Below are positions 11,804 to 25,500 of a DNA stretch of 64,000 nucleotides, one piece after another. The stretch's first letter is position 1, and each line of letters begins with the position of its first letter. The position numbers and the translations under genes were made by a program. The stretch lies in the NCBI GenBank assembly GCA_964057225.1, contig OZ059898.1, forward strand, positions 20,003,267 through 20,067,266, read 5' to 3'. The stretch comes from Auanema rhodensis. Its lineage: Eukaryota; Nematoda; Chromadorea; Rhabditida; Rhabditidae. The notes under the pieces are model-generated. The model worked only from the letters and a program-made list of their open reading frames with translations, searched no databases and was not told the origin of the DNA.

Positions 11804-13556
11804 TTGAAAAATGATGCATTAGTGTATTTTGAGTTTCCATGTACACTCAACATTGCTTCCAAAACATTTTGACAAAAATTTTTTCGAAAAATTTCAAAAT
11901 AATTTAGCAAAAAGTAGCTGTTTTTAGATTCCTTTTTTCAAGGCAAAAACGATAGACAATGTTATTCAACGAAAAAATTAATTCTTCAGGGTGAAAATCG
12001 AGGATATAAGTGTGAACTTATATCAGTTGATATCTCGGTGCATTTTTAAGCTAGCGCAAATCTAATAACACAGATCGACGCAGCTTAAAAATCCGCATCG
12101 AATGCACTATACTACATTGAGAAACGCTTGATACAAAAATTAGTTATGATCGTTTGAAAAATGATGCATTAGTGTATTTTGAGTTTCCATGTACACTCAT
12201 CATTGCTTCCAAAAACATTTTGACAAAAATTTTTTCGAAAAGTTTCAAAATAATTTAGCAAAAAGTAGCTGTTTTTAGATTCCTTTTTTCAAGGCAAAAA
12301 CGATGGACGATGTTATTCAACAAAAAAATTAATTCTTCAGGGTGAAAATCGAGGATATAAGTGTGAACTTATATCAGTTGATATCTCGGTGCATTTTTAA
12401 GCTAGCGCAAATCTGATAACACAGATCGACGCAGCTTAAAAATCCGCATCGAATGCACTATACTACATTGAGAAACGCTTGATACAAAAATTAGTTATGA
12501 TCGTTTGAAAAATGATGCATTAGTGTATTTTGAGTTTCCATGTACACTCAACATTGCTTCCAAAAACATTTTGACAAAAATTTTTCCGAAAAATTTCAAA
12601 ATAATTTCGCAAAAAGTAGATGTTTTTAGATTTTTTTTTTCAAGGCAAAGACGATGGACAAGGTTATTCAACGAAAAAATTAATTCTTCAGGGTGAAAAT
12701 CGAGGATATAAGTGTGAACTTATATCAGTTTATATCTCGGTGCATTTTCAAGCTAGCGCAAATCTAATAACACAGATCGACGCAGCTTAAAAATCCGCAT
12801 CGAATGCACTATACTACATTGAGAAACGCTTGATACAAAAATTAGTTATGATCGTTTGAAAAATGATGCATTAGTGTATTTTGAGTTTCCATGTACACTC
12901 AACATTGCTTCCAAAACATTTTGACAAAAATTTTTTCGAAAAATTTCAAAATAATTTAGCAAAAAGTAGATGTTTTTAGATTCCATTTTTCAAGGCAAAG
13001 ACGATAGACAATGTTATTCAACGAAAAAATTAATTCTTCAGGGTGAAAATCGAGGATATAAGTGTGAACTTATATCAGTTGATATCTCGGTGCATTTTTA
13101 AGCTAGCGCAAATCTGATAACACAGATCGACGCAGCTTAAAAATCCGCATCGAATGCACTATACTACATTGAGAAACGCTTGATACAAAAATTAGTTATG
13201 ATCGTTTGAAAAATGATGCATTAGTGTATTTTGAGTTTCCATGTACACTCAACATTGCTTCCAAAAACATTTTGACAAAAATTTTTCCGAAAAATTTCAA
13301 AATAATTTCGCAAAAAGTAGATGTTTTTCGATTTTTTTTTTCAAGGCAAAGACGATGGACAATGTTATTCAACGAAAAATTTAATTCTTCAGGGTGAAAA
13401 TCGAAGATATAAGTGTGAACTTATATCAGTTGATATCTCGGTGCATTTTTAAGCTAGCGCAAATCTGATAACACAGATCGACGCAGCTTAAAAATCCGCA
13501 TCGAATGCACTATACTACATTGAGAAACGCTTGATACAAAAATTAGTTATGATCGT
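11804..13556 (+). repeat. Five-unit (about 1753-bp) repeat, copy 1
   Basis: The order is L, L, P with GTTTATATC, L-like, then an A/P mixture. The first three units match 13557 onward at a step of 1753 bp. The second unit has private changes CTCATCATTG and GAAAAGTTTC. Confidence 0.75.
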
Positions 13557-15308
13557 TTGAAAAATGATGCATTAGTGTATTTTGAGTTTCCATGTACACT
13601 CAACATTGCTTCCAAAACATTTTGACAAAAATTTTTTCGAAAAATTTCAAAATAATTTAGCAAAAAGTAGCTGTTTTTAGATTCCTTTTTTCAAGGCAAA
13701 AACGATGGACAATGTTATTCAACGAAAAAATTAATTCTTCAGGGTGAAAATCGAGGATATAAGTGTGAACTTATATCAGTTGATATCTCGGTGCATTTTT
13801 AAGCTAGCGCAAATCTAATAACACAGATCGACGCAGCTTAAAAATCCGCATCGAATGCACTATACTACATTGAGAAACGCTTGCTACAAAAATTAGTTAT
13901 GATCGTTTGAAAAATGATGCATTAGTGTATTTTGAGTTTCCATGTACACTCAACATTGCTTCCAAAAACATTTTGACAAAAATTTTTTCGAAAAATTTCA
14001 AAATAATTTAGCAAAAAGTAGCTGTTTTTAGATTCCTTTTTTCAAGGCAAAAACGATGGACGATGTTATTCAACAAAAAAATTAATTCTTCAGGGTGAAA
14101 ATCGAGGATATAAGTGTGAACTTATATCAGTTGATATCTCGGTGCATTTTTAAGCTAGCGCAAATCTGATAACACAGATCGACGCAGCTTAAAAATCCGC
14201 ATCGAATGCACTATACTACATTGAGAAACGCTTGATACAAAAATTAGTTATGATCGTTTGAAAAATGATGCATTAGTGTATTTTGAGTTTCCATGTACAC
14301 TCAACATTGCTTCCAAAAACATTTTGACAAAAATTTTTCCGAAAAATTTCAAAATAATTTCGCAAAAAGTAGATGTTTTTAGATTTTTTTTTTCAAGGCA
14401 AAGACGATGGACAAGGTTATTCAACGAAAAAATTAATTCTTCAGGGTGAAAATCGAGGATATAAGTGTGAACTTATATCAGTTTATATCTCGGTGCATTT
14501 TCAAGCTAGCGCAAATCTAATAACACAGATCGACGCAGCTTAAAAATCCGCATCGAATGCACTATACTACATTGAGAAACGCTTGATACAAAAATTAGTT
14601 ATGATCGTTTGAAAAATGATGCATTAGTGTATTTTGAGTTTCCATGTACACTCAACATTGCTTCCAAAACATTTTGACAAAAATTTTTTCGAAAAATTTC
14701 AAAATAATTTAGCAAAAAGTAGCTGTTTTTAGATTTCTTTTTTCAAGGCAAAAACGATGGACAATGTTATTCAACGAAAAAATTAATTCTTCAGGGTGAA
14801 AATCGAGGATATAAGTGTGAACTTATATCAGTTTATATCTCGGTGCATTTTCAAGCTAGCGCAAATCTAATAACACAGATCGACGCAGCTTAAAAATCCG
14901 CATCGAATGCACTATACTACATTGAGAAACGCTTGATACAAAAATTAGTTATGATCGTTTGAAAAATGATGCATTAGTGTATTTTGAGTTTCCATGTACA
15001 CTCAACATTGCTTCCAAAACATTTTGACAAAAATTTTTTCGAAAAATTTCAAAATAATTTAGCAAAAAGTAGCTGTTTTTAGATTTCTTTTTTCAAGGCA
15101 AAAACGATGGACAATGTTATTCAACGAAAAAATTAATTCTTCAGGGTGAAAATCGAGGATATAAGTGTGAACTTATATCAGTTGATATCTCGGTGCATTT
15201 TTAAGCTAGCGCAAATCTGATAACACAGATCGACGCAGCTTAAAAATCCGCATCGAATGCACTATACTACATTGAGAAACGCTTGATACAAAAATTAGTT
15301 ATGATCGT
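13557..15308 (+). repeat. Five-unit (about 1752-bp) repeat, copy 2
   Basis: The first three units repeat 11804-12855, including the GACGATG L unit (13907) and the GTTTATATC P unit (14258). The last two units (14609 and 14959) are near-identical L-like units with GATTTCTTTTTTC, differing where the first keeps the GTTTATATC and TTTTCAAGC tail. Copy 2 therefore ends in a one-unit tandem duplication. Confidence 0.7.
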
Positions 15309-16010
15309 TTGAAAAATGATGCATTAGTGTATTTTGAGTTTCCATGTACACTCAACATTGCTTCCAAAAACATTTTGACAAAAATTTTTCCGAAAAATTT
15401 CAAAATAATTTCGCAAAAAGTAGATGTTTTTAGATTTCTTTTTTCAAGGCAAAGACGATGGACAAGGTTATTCAACGAAAAAATTAATTCTTCAGGGTGA
15501 AAATCGAGGATATAAGTGTGAACTTATATCAGTTGATATCTCGGTGCATTTTTCAGCTAGCGCAAATCTGATAACACAGATCGACGCAGCTTAAAAATCC
15601 GCATCGAATGCACTATACTACATTGAGAAACGCTTGATACAAAAATTAGTTATGATCGTTTGAAAAATGATGCATTAGTGTATTTTGAGTTTCCATGTAC
15701 ACTCAACATTGCTTCCAAAAACATTTTGACAAAAATTTTTCCGAAAAATTTCAGAATAATTTCGCAAAAAGTAGATGTTTTTAGATTTTTTTTTTCAAGG
15801 CAAAGACGATGGACAAGGTTATTCAACGAAAAAATTAATTCTTCAGGGTGAAAATCGAGGATATAAGTGTGAACTTATATCAGTTGATATCTCGGTGCAT
15901 TTTTCAGCTAGCGCAAATCTAATAACACAGATCGACGCAGCTTAAAAATCCGCATCGAATGCACTATACTACATTGAGAAACGCTTGATACAAAAATTAG
16001 TTATGATCGT

Positions 16011-16710
16011 TTGAAAATGATGCATTAGTGTATTTTGAGTTTCCATGTACACTCAACATTGCTTCCAAAAACATTTTGACAAAAATTTTTCCGAAAAATT
16101 TCAAAATAATTTCGCAAAAAGTAGATGTTTTTAGATTTTTTTTTTCAAGGCAAAGACGATGGACAAGGTTATTCAACGAAAAAATTAATTCTTCAGGGTG
16201 AAAATCGAGGATATAAGTGTGAACTTATATCAGTTGATATCTCGGTGCATTTTCAAGCTAGCGCAAATCTAATAACACAGATCGACGCAGCTTAAAAATC
16301 CGCATCGAATGCACTATACTACATTGAGAAACGCTTGATACAAAAATTAGTTATGATCGTTTGAAAATGATGCATTAGTGTATTTTGAGTTTCCATGTAC
16401 ACTCAACATTGCTTCCAAAAACATTTTGACAAAAATTTTTCCGAAAAATTTCAAAATAATTTCGCAAAAAGTAGATGTTTTTAGATTTTTTTTTTCAAGG
16501 CAAAGACGATGGACAAGGTTATTCAACGAAAAAATTAATTCTTCAGGGTGAAAATCGAGGATATAAGTGTGAACTTATATCAGTTTATATCTCGGTGCAT
16601 TTTCAAGCTAGCGCAAATCTAATAACACAGATCGACGCAGCTTAAAAATCCGCATCGAATGCACTATACTACATTGAGAAACGCTTGATACAAAAATTAG
16701 TTATGATCGT
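16011..16710 (+). repeat. Tandem pair of identical one-base-deleted P units
   Basis: Units at 16011 and 16361 both carry TTGAAAATG on a P body with a TTTTCAAGC, CTAATAAC tail. The difference seen by eye is GTTGATATC against GTTTATATC. A 350-bp step and a shared deletion point to a recent one-unit duplication. Confidence 0.75.
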
Positions 16711-17060
16711 TTGAAAAATGATGCATTAGTGTATTTTGAGTTTCCATGTACACTCAACATTGCTTCCAAAACATTTTGACAAAAATTTTTTCGAAAAATT
16801 TCAAAATAATTTAGCAAAAAGTAGCTGTTTTTAGATTCCTTTTTTCAAGGCAAAAACGATGGACAATGTTATTCAACGAAAAAATTAATTCTTCAGGGTG
16901 AAAATCGAGGATATAAGTGTGAACTTATATCAGTTGATATCTCGGTGCATTTTTAAGCTAGCGCAAATCTGATAACACAGATCGACGCAGCTTAAAAATC
17001 CGCATCGAATGCACTATACTACATTGAGAAACGCTTGATACAAAAATTAGTTATGATCGT

Positions 17061-18463
17061 TTGAAAAATGATGCATTAGTGTATTTTGAGTTTCCATGTA
17101 CACTCAACATTGCTTCCAAAAACATTTTGACAAAAATTTTTCCGAAAAATTTCAAAATAATTTCGCAAAAAGTAGATGTTTTTAGATTTTTTTTTTCAAG
17201 GCAAAGACGATGGACAAGGTTATTCAACGAAAAAATTAATTCTTCAGGGTGAAAATCGAGGATATAAGTGTGAACTTATATCAGTTGATATCTCGGTGCA
17301 TTTTTCAGCTAGCGCAAATCTGATAACAGAGATCGACGCAGCTTAAAAATCCGCATCGAATGCACTATACTACATTGAGAAACGCTTGATACAAAAATTA
17401 GTTATGATCGTTTGAAAAATGATGCATTAGTGTATTTTGAGTTTCCATGTACACTCAACATTGCTTCCAAAAACATTTTGACAAAAATTTTTCCGAAAAA
17501 TTTCAAAATAATTTCGCAAAAAGTAGATGTTTTTAGATTTTTTTTTTCAAGGCAAAGACGATGGACAAGGTTATTCAACGAAAACATTAATTCTTCAGGG
17601 TGAAAATCGAGGATATAAGTGTGAACTTATATCAGTTGATATCTCGGTGCATTTTTAAGCTAGCGCAAATCTGATAACACAGATCGATGCAGCTTAAAAA
17701 TCCGCATCGAATGCACTATACTACATTGAGAAACGCTTGATACAAAAATTAGTTATGATCGTTTGAAAAATGATGCATTAGTGTATTTTGAGTTTCCATG
17801 TGCACTCAACATTGCTTCCAAAAACATTTTGACAAAAATTTTTCCGAAAAATTTCAAAATAATTTCGCAAAAAGTAGATGTTTTTCGATTTTTTTTTTCA
17901 AGGCAAAGACGATGGACAATGTTATTCAACGAAAAATTTAATTCTTCAGGGTGAAAATCGAAGATATAAGTGTGAACTTATATCAGTTGATATCTCGGTG
18001 CATTTTTAAGCTAGCGCAAATCTGATAACACAGATCGATGCAGCTTAAAAATCCGCATCGAATGCACTATACTACATTGAGAAACGCTTGATACAAAAAT
18101 TAGTTATGATCGTTTGAAAATGATGCATTAGTGTATTTTGAGTTTCCATGTACACTCAACATTGCTTCCAAAAACATTTTGACAAAAATTTTTCCGAAAA
18201 ATTTCAAAATAATTTCGCAAAAAGTAGATGTTTTTAGATTTTTTTTTTCAAGGCAAAGACGATGGACAAGGTTATTCAACGAAAACATTAATTCTTCAGG
18301 GTGAAAATCGAGGATATAAGTGTGAACTTATATCAGTTGATATCTCGGTGCATTTTTAAGCTAGCGCAAATCTGATAACACAGATCGACGCAGCTTAAAA
18401 ATCCGCATCGAATGCACTATACTACATTGAGAAACGCTTGATACAAAAATTAGTTATGATCGT
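17061..18463 (+). repeat. P, N, A and deleted-N units
   Basis: Units at 17061 (P), 17412 (N) and 17763 (A) follow the order of the six-unit block. The next unit, 18114, has the deletion TTGAAAATG of the fifth unit of that block but a P/N body with CGAAAACATT, so it is a hybrid of the deleted unit and an N unit. Confidence 0.7.
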
Positions 18464-19513
18464 TTGAAAAATGATGCATTAGTGTATTTTGAGTTTCCAT
18501 GTACACTCAAGATTGCTTCCAAAACATTTTGACAAAAATTTTTTCGAAAAATTTCAAAATAATTTAGCAAAAAGTAGCTGTTTTTAGATTCCTTTTTTCA
18601 AGGCAAAGACGATGGACAAGGTTATTCAACGAAAAATTTAATTCTTCAGGGTGAAAATCGAAGATATAAGTGTGAACTTATATCAGTTGATATCTCGGTG
18701 CATTTTTAAGCTAGCGCAAATCTGATAACACAGATCGATGCAGCTTAAAAATCCGCATCGAATGCACTATACTACATTGAGAAACGCTTGATACAAAAAT
18801 TAGTTATGATCGTTTGAAAATGATGCATTAGTGTATTTTGAGTTTCCATGTACACTCAACATTGCTTCCAAAAACATTTTGACAAAAATTTTTCCGAAAA
18901 ATTTCAAAATAATTTCGCAAAAAGTAGATGTTTTTAGATTTTTTTTTTCAAGGCAAAGACGATGGACAAGGTTATTCAACGAAAAAATTAATTCTTCAGG
19001 GTGAAAATCGAGGATATAAGTGTGAACTTATATCAGTTTATATCTCGGTGCATTTTCAAGCTAGCGCAAATCTAATAACACAGATCGACGCAGCTTAAAA
19101 ATCCGCATCGAATGCACTATACTACATTGAGAAACGCTTGATACAAAAATTAGTTATGATCGTTTGAAAAATGATGCATTAGTGTATTTTGAGTTTCCAT
19201 GTACACTCAAGATTGCTTCCAAAACATTTTGACAAAAATTTTTTCGAAAAATTTCAAAATAATTTAGCAAAAAGTAGCTGTTTTTAGATTCCTTTTTTCA
19301 AGGCAAAGACGATGGACAAGGTTATTCAACGAAAAAATTAATTCTTCAGGGTGAAAATCGAGGATATAAGTGTGAACTTATATCAGTTGATATCTCGGTG
19401 CATTTTTCAGCTAGCGCAAATCTGATAACACAGATCGACGCAGCTTAAAAATTCGCATCGAATGCACTATACTACATTGAGAAACGCTTGATACAAAAAT
19501 TACTTATGATCGT
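18464..19513 (+). repeat. Two-unit (700-bp) repeat marked by CTCAAGATTG
   Basis: L-type units at 18464 and 19164 share the otherwise unseen CTCAAGATTG (most units read CTCAACATTG) and flank a TTGAAAATG P unit at 18814. Both then read GACGATGGACAAGG. A two-unit duplication explains the shared private base. Confidence 0.75.
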
Positions 19514-22500
19514 TTGAAAAATGATGCATTAGTGTATTTTGAGTTTCCATGTACACTCAACATTGCTTCCAAAAACATTTTGACAAAAATTTTTCCGAAA
19601 AATTTCAAAATAATTTCGCAAAAAGTAGATGTTTTTAGATTTTTTTTTTTAAGGCAAAGACGATGGACAAGGTTATTCAACGAAAAAATTAATTCTTCAG
19701 GGTGAAAATCGAGGATATAAGTGTGAACTTATATCAGTTGATATCTCGGTGCATTTTCAAGCTAGCGCAAATCTAATAACACAGATCGACGCAGCTTAAA
19801 AATCCGCATCGAATGCACTATACTAAATTGAGAAACGCTTGATACAAAAATTAGTTATGACCGTTTGAAAAATGATGCATTAGTGTATTTTGAGTTTCCA
19901 TGTACACTCAACATTGCTTCCAAAAACATTTTGACAAAAATTTTTTCGAAAAATTTCAAAATAATTTCGCAAAAAGTAAATGTTTTTAGATTTCTTTTTT
20001 CAAGGCAAAGACGATGGACAATGTTATTCAACAAAAAAATTAATTCTTCAGGGTGAAAATCGAGGATATAAGTGTGAACTTATATCAGTTGATATCTCGG
20101 TGCATTTTAAAGCTAGCGCAAATCTAATAACACAGATCGACGCAGCTTAAAAATCCGCATCGAATGCACTATACTACATTGAGAAACGCTTGATACAAAA
20201 ATTAGTTATGATCGTTTGAAAAATGATGCATTAGTGTATTTTGAGTTTCCATGTACACTCAACATTGCTTCCAAAACATTTTGACAAAAATTTTTTCGAA
20301 AAATTTCAAAATAATTTAGCAAAAAGTAGCTGTTTTTAGATTCCTTTTTTCAAGGCAAAGACGATGGACAAGGTTATTCAACGAAGAAATTAATTCTTCA
20401 GGGTGAAAATCGAGGATATAAGTGTGAACTTATATCAGTTGATATCTCGGTGCATTTTTCAGCTAGCGCAAATCTGATAACACAGATCGACGCAGCTTAA
20501 AAATCCGCATCGAATGCACTAATCTACATTGAGAAACGCTTGATACAAAAATTAGTTATGATCGTTTGAAAAATGATGCATTAGTGTATTTTGAGTTTCC
20601 ATGTACACTCAACATTGCTTCCAAAAACATTTTGACAAAAATTTTTCCGAAAAATTTCAAAATAATTTCGCAAAAAGTAGATGTTTTTAGATTTTTTTTT
20701 TCAAGGCAAAGACGATGGACAAGGTTATTCAACGAAAAAACTAATTCTTCAGGGTGAAAATCGAGGATATAAGTGTGAACTTATATCAGTTGATATCTCG
20801 GTGCATTTTCAAGCTAGCGCAAATCTAATAACACAGATCGACGCAGCTTAAAAATCCGCATCGAATGCACTATACTAAATTGAGAAACGCTTGATACAAA
20901 AATTAGTTATGACCGTTTGAAAAATGATGCATTAGTGTATTTTGAGTTTCCATGTACACTCAACATTGCTTCCAAAAACATTTTGACAAAAATTTTTTCG
21001 AAAAATTTCAAAATAATTTCGCAAAAAGTAAATGTTTTTAGATTTCTTTTTTCAAGGCAAAGACGATGGACAATGTTATTCAACAAAAAAATTAATTCTT
21101 CAGGGTGAAAATCGAGGATATAAGTGTGAACTTATATCAGTTGATATCTCGGTGCATTTTTAAGCTAGCGCAAATCTGATAACACAGATCGACGCAGCTT
21201 AAAACTCCGCATCGAGTGCACTATACTACATTGAGAAACGCTTGATACAAAAATTAGTTATGATCGTTTGAAAAATGATGCATTAGTGTATTTTGAGTTT
21301 CCATGTACATTCAACATTGCTTCCAAAAATATTTTGACAAAAATTTTTCCGAAAAATTTCAAAATAATTTCGCAAAAAGTAGATGTTTTTAGATTTTTTT
21401 TTCAAGGCAAAGACGATGGACAAGGTTATTCAACGAAAAAATTAATTCTTCAGGGTGAAAATCGAGGATATACGTGTGAACTTATATCAGTTGATATCTC
21501 GGTGCATTTTTCAGCTAGCGCAAATCTGATAACACAGATCGACGCAGCTTAAAAATCCGCATCGAATCCACTATACTACATTGAGAAACGCTTGATACAA
21601 AAATTAGTTATGATCGTTTGAAAAATGATGCATTAGTGTATTTTGAGTTTCCATGTACATTCAACATTGCTTCCAAAAATATTTTGACAAAAATTTTTCC
21701 GAAAAATTTCAAAATATTTTTGCAAAAAGTAGATGTTTTTAGATTTTTTTTTCAAGGCAAAGACGATGGACAAGGTTATTCAACGAAAAAATTAATTCTT
21801 CAGGGTGAAAATCGAGGATATAAGTGTGAACTTATATCAGTTGATATCTCGGTGCATTTTTCAGCTAGCGCAAATCTGATAACACAGATCGACGCAGCTT
21901 AAAAATCCGCATCGAATGCACTATACTACATTGAGAAACGCTTGATACAAAAATTAGTTATGATCGTTTGAAAAATGATGCATTAGTGTATTTTGAGTTT
22001 CCATGTACACTCAACATTGCTTCCAAAAACATTTTGACAAAAATTTTTCCGAAAAATTTCAAAATAATTTCGCAAAAAGTAGATGTTTTTAGATTTTTTT
22101 TTTCAAGGCAAAGACGATGGACAAGGTTATTCAACGAAAAAATTAATTCTTCAGGGTGAAAATCGAGGATATAAGTGTGAACTTATATCAGTTGATATCT
22201 CGGTGCATTTTCAAGCTAGCGCAAATCTAATAACACAGATCGACGCAGCTTAAAAATCCGCATCGAATGCACTATACTAAATTGAGAAACGCTTGATACA
22301 AAAATTAGTTATGACCGTTTGAAAAATGATGCATTAGTGTATTTTGAGTTTCCATGTACACTCAACATTGCTTCCAAAAACATTTTGACAAAAATTTTTC
22401 CGAAAAATTTCAAAATAATTTCGCAAAAAGTAAATGTTTTTAGATTTTTTTTTTCAAGGCAAAGACGATGGACAAGGTTATTCAACGAAAAAATTAATTC

Positions 22501-25500
22501 TTCAGGGTGAAAATCGAGGATATAAGTGTGAACTTATATCAGTTGATATCTCGGTGCATTTTCAAGCTAGCGCAAATCTAATAACACAGATCGACGCAGC
22601 TTAAAAATCCGCATCGAATGCACTATACTAAATTGAGAAACGCTTGATACAAAAATTAGTTATGACCGTTTGAAAAATGATGCATTAGTGTATTTTGAGT
22701 TTCCATGTACACTCAACATTGCTTCCAAAAACATTTTGACAAAAATTTTTTCGAAAAATTTCAAAATAATTTCGCAAAAAGTAAATGTTTTTAGATTTCT
22801 TTTTTCAAGGCAAAGACGATGGACAATGTTATTCAACAAAAAAATTAATTCTTCAGGGTGAAAATCGAGGATATAAGTGTGAACTTATATCAGTTGATAT
22901 CTCGGTGCATTTTTAAGCTAGCGCAAATCTGATAACACAGATCGACGCAGCTTAAAACTCCGCATCGAGTGCACTATACTACATTGAGAAACGCTTGATA
23001 CAAAAATTAGTTATGATCGTTTGAAAAATGATGCATTAGTGTATTTTGAGTTTCCATGTACATTCAACATTGCTTCCAAAAATATTTTGACAAAAATTTT
23101 TCCGAAAAATTTCAAAATAATTTCGCAAAAAGTAGATGTTTTTAGATTTTTTTTTCAAGGCAAAGACGATGGACAAGGTTATTCAACGAAAAAATTAATT
23201 CTTCAGGGTGAAAATCGAGGATATAAGTGTGAACTTATATCAGTTGATATCTCGGTGCATTTTTCAGCTAGCGCAAATCTGATAACACAGATCGACGCAG
23301 CTTAAAAATCCGCATCGAATGCACTATACTACATTGAGAAACGCTTGATACAAAAATTAGTTATGATCGTTTGAAAAATGATGCATTAGTGTATTTTGAG
23401 TTTCCATGTACACTCAACATTGCTTCCAAAAACATTTTGACAAAAATTTTTCCGAAAAATTTCAAAATAATTTCGCAAAAAGTAGATGTTTTTAGATTTT
23501 TTTTTTCAAGGCAAAGACGATGGACAAGGTTATTCAACGAAAAAATTAATTCTTCAGGGTGAAAATCGAGGATATAAGTGTGAACTTATATCAGTTGATA
23601 TCTCGGTGCATTTTCAAGCTAGCGCAAATCTAATAACACAGATCGACGCAGCTTAAAAATCCGCATCGAATGCACTATACTAAATTGAGAAACGCTTGAT
23701 ACAAAAATTAGTTATGACCGTTTGAAAAATGATGCATTAGTGTATTTTGAGTTTCCATGTACACTCAACATTGCTTCCAAAAACATTTTGACAAAAATTT
23801 TTTCGAAAAATTTCAAAATAATTTCGCAAAAAGTAAATGTTTTTAGATTTCTTTTTTCAAGGCAAAGACGATGGACAATGTTATTCAACAAAAAAATTAA
23901 TTCTTCAGGGTGAAAATCGAGGATATAAGTGTGAACTTATATCAGTTGATATCTCGGTGCATTTTTAAGCTAGCGCAAATCTAATAACACAGATCGACGC
24001 AGCTTAAAAATCCGCATCGAATGCACTATACTAAATTGAGAAACGCTTGATACAAAAATTAGTTATGACCGTTTGAAAAATGATGCATTAGTGTATTTTG
24101 AGTTTCCATGTACACTCAACATTGCTTCCAAAAACATTTTGACAAAAATTTTTTCGAAAAATTTCAAAATAATTTCGCAAAAAGTAAATGTTTTTAGATT
24201 TCTTTTTTCAAGGCAAAGACGATGGACAATGTTATTCAACAAAAAAATTAATTCTTCAGGGTGAAAATCGAGGATATAAGTGTGAACTTATATCAGTTGA
24301 TATCTCGGTGCATTTTTAAGCTAGCGCAAATCTGATAACACAGATCGACGCAGCTTAAAACTCCGCATCGAGTGCACTATACTACATTGAGAAACGCTTG
24401 ATACAAAAATTAGTTATGATCGTTTGAAAAATGATGCATTAGTGTATTTTGAGTTTCCATGTACATTCAACATTGCTTCCAAAAATATTTTGACAAAAAT
24501 TTTTCCGAAAAATTTCAAAATAATTTCGCAAAAAGTAGATGTTTTTAGATTTTTTTTTCAAGGCAAAGACGATGGACAAGGTTATTCAACGAAAAAATTA
24601 ATTCTTCAGGGTGAAAATCGAGGATATAAGTGTGAACTTATATCAGTTGATATCTCGGTGCATTTTTTAGCTAGCGCAAATCTGATAACACAGATCGACG
24701 CAGCTTAAAAATCCGCATCGAATGCACTATACTACATTGAGAAACGCTTGATACAAAAATTAGTTATGATCGTTTGAAAAATGATGCATTAGTGTATTTT
24801 GAGTTTCCATGTACACTCAACATTGCTTCCAAAAACATTTTGACAAAAATTTTTCCGAAAAATTTCAAAATAATTTCGCAAAAAGTAGATGTTTTTAGAT
24901 TTTTTTTTTCAAGGCAAAGACGATGGACAAGGTTATTCAACGAAAAAATTAATTCTTCAGGGTGAAAATCGAGGATATAAGTGTGAACTTATATCAGTTG
25001 ATATCTCGGTGCATTTTCAAGCTAGCGCAAATCTAATAACACAGATCGACGCAGCTTAAAAATCCGCATCGAATGCACTATACTAAATTGAGAAACGCTT
25101 GATACAAAAATTAGTTATGACCGTTTGAAAAATGATGCATTAGTGTATTTTGAGTTTCCATGTACACTCAACATTGCTTCCAAAAACATTTTGACAAAAA
25201 TTTTTTCGAAAAATTTCAAAATAATTTCGCAAAAAGTAAATGTTTTTAGATTTCTTTTTTCAAGGCAAAGACGATGGACAATGTTATTCAACAAAAAAAT
25301 TAATTCTTCAGGGTGAAAATCGAGGATATAAGTGTGAACTTATATCAGTTGATATCTCGGTGCATTTTTAAGCTAGCGCAAATCTGATAACACAGATCGA
25401 CGCAGCTTAAAACTCCGCATCGAGTGCACTATACTACATTGAAAAACGCTTGATACAAAAATTAGTTATGATCGTTTGAAAAATGATGCATTAGTGTATT

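Noticed and set aside
21268-21552. 94-codon frame in nine-T units as a gene
   Set aside because: It differs from the 63-codon frame by one T in a homopolymer. It starts at TTG, and flanking units with the same sequence are frameshifted. Slippage explains it.
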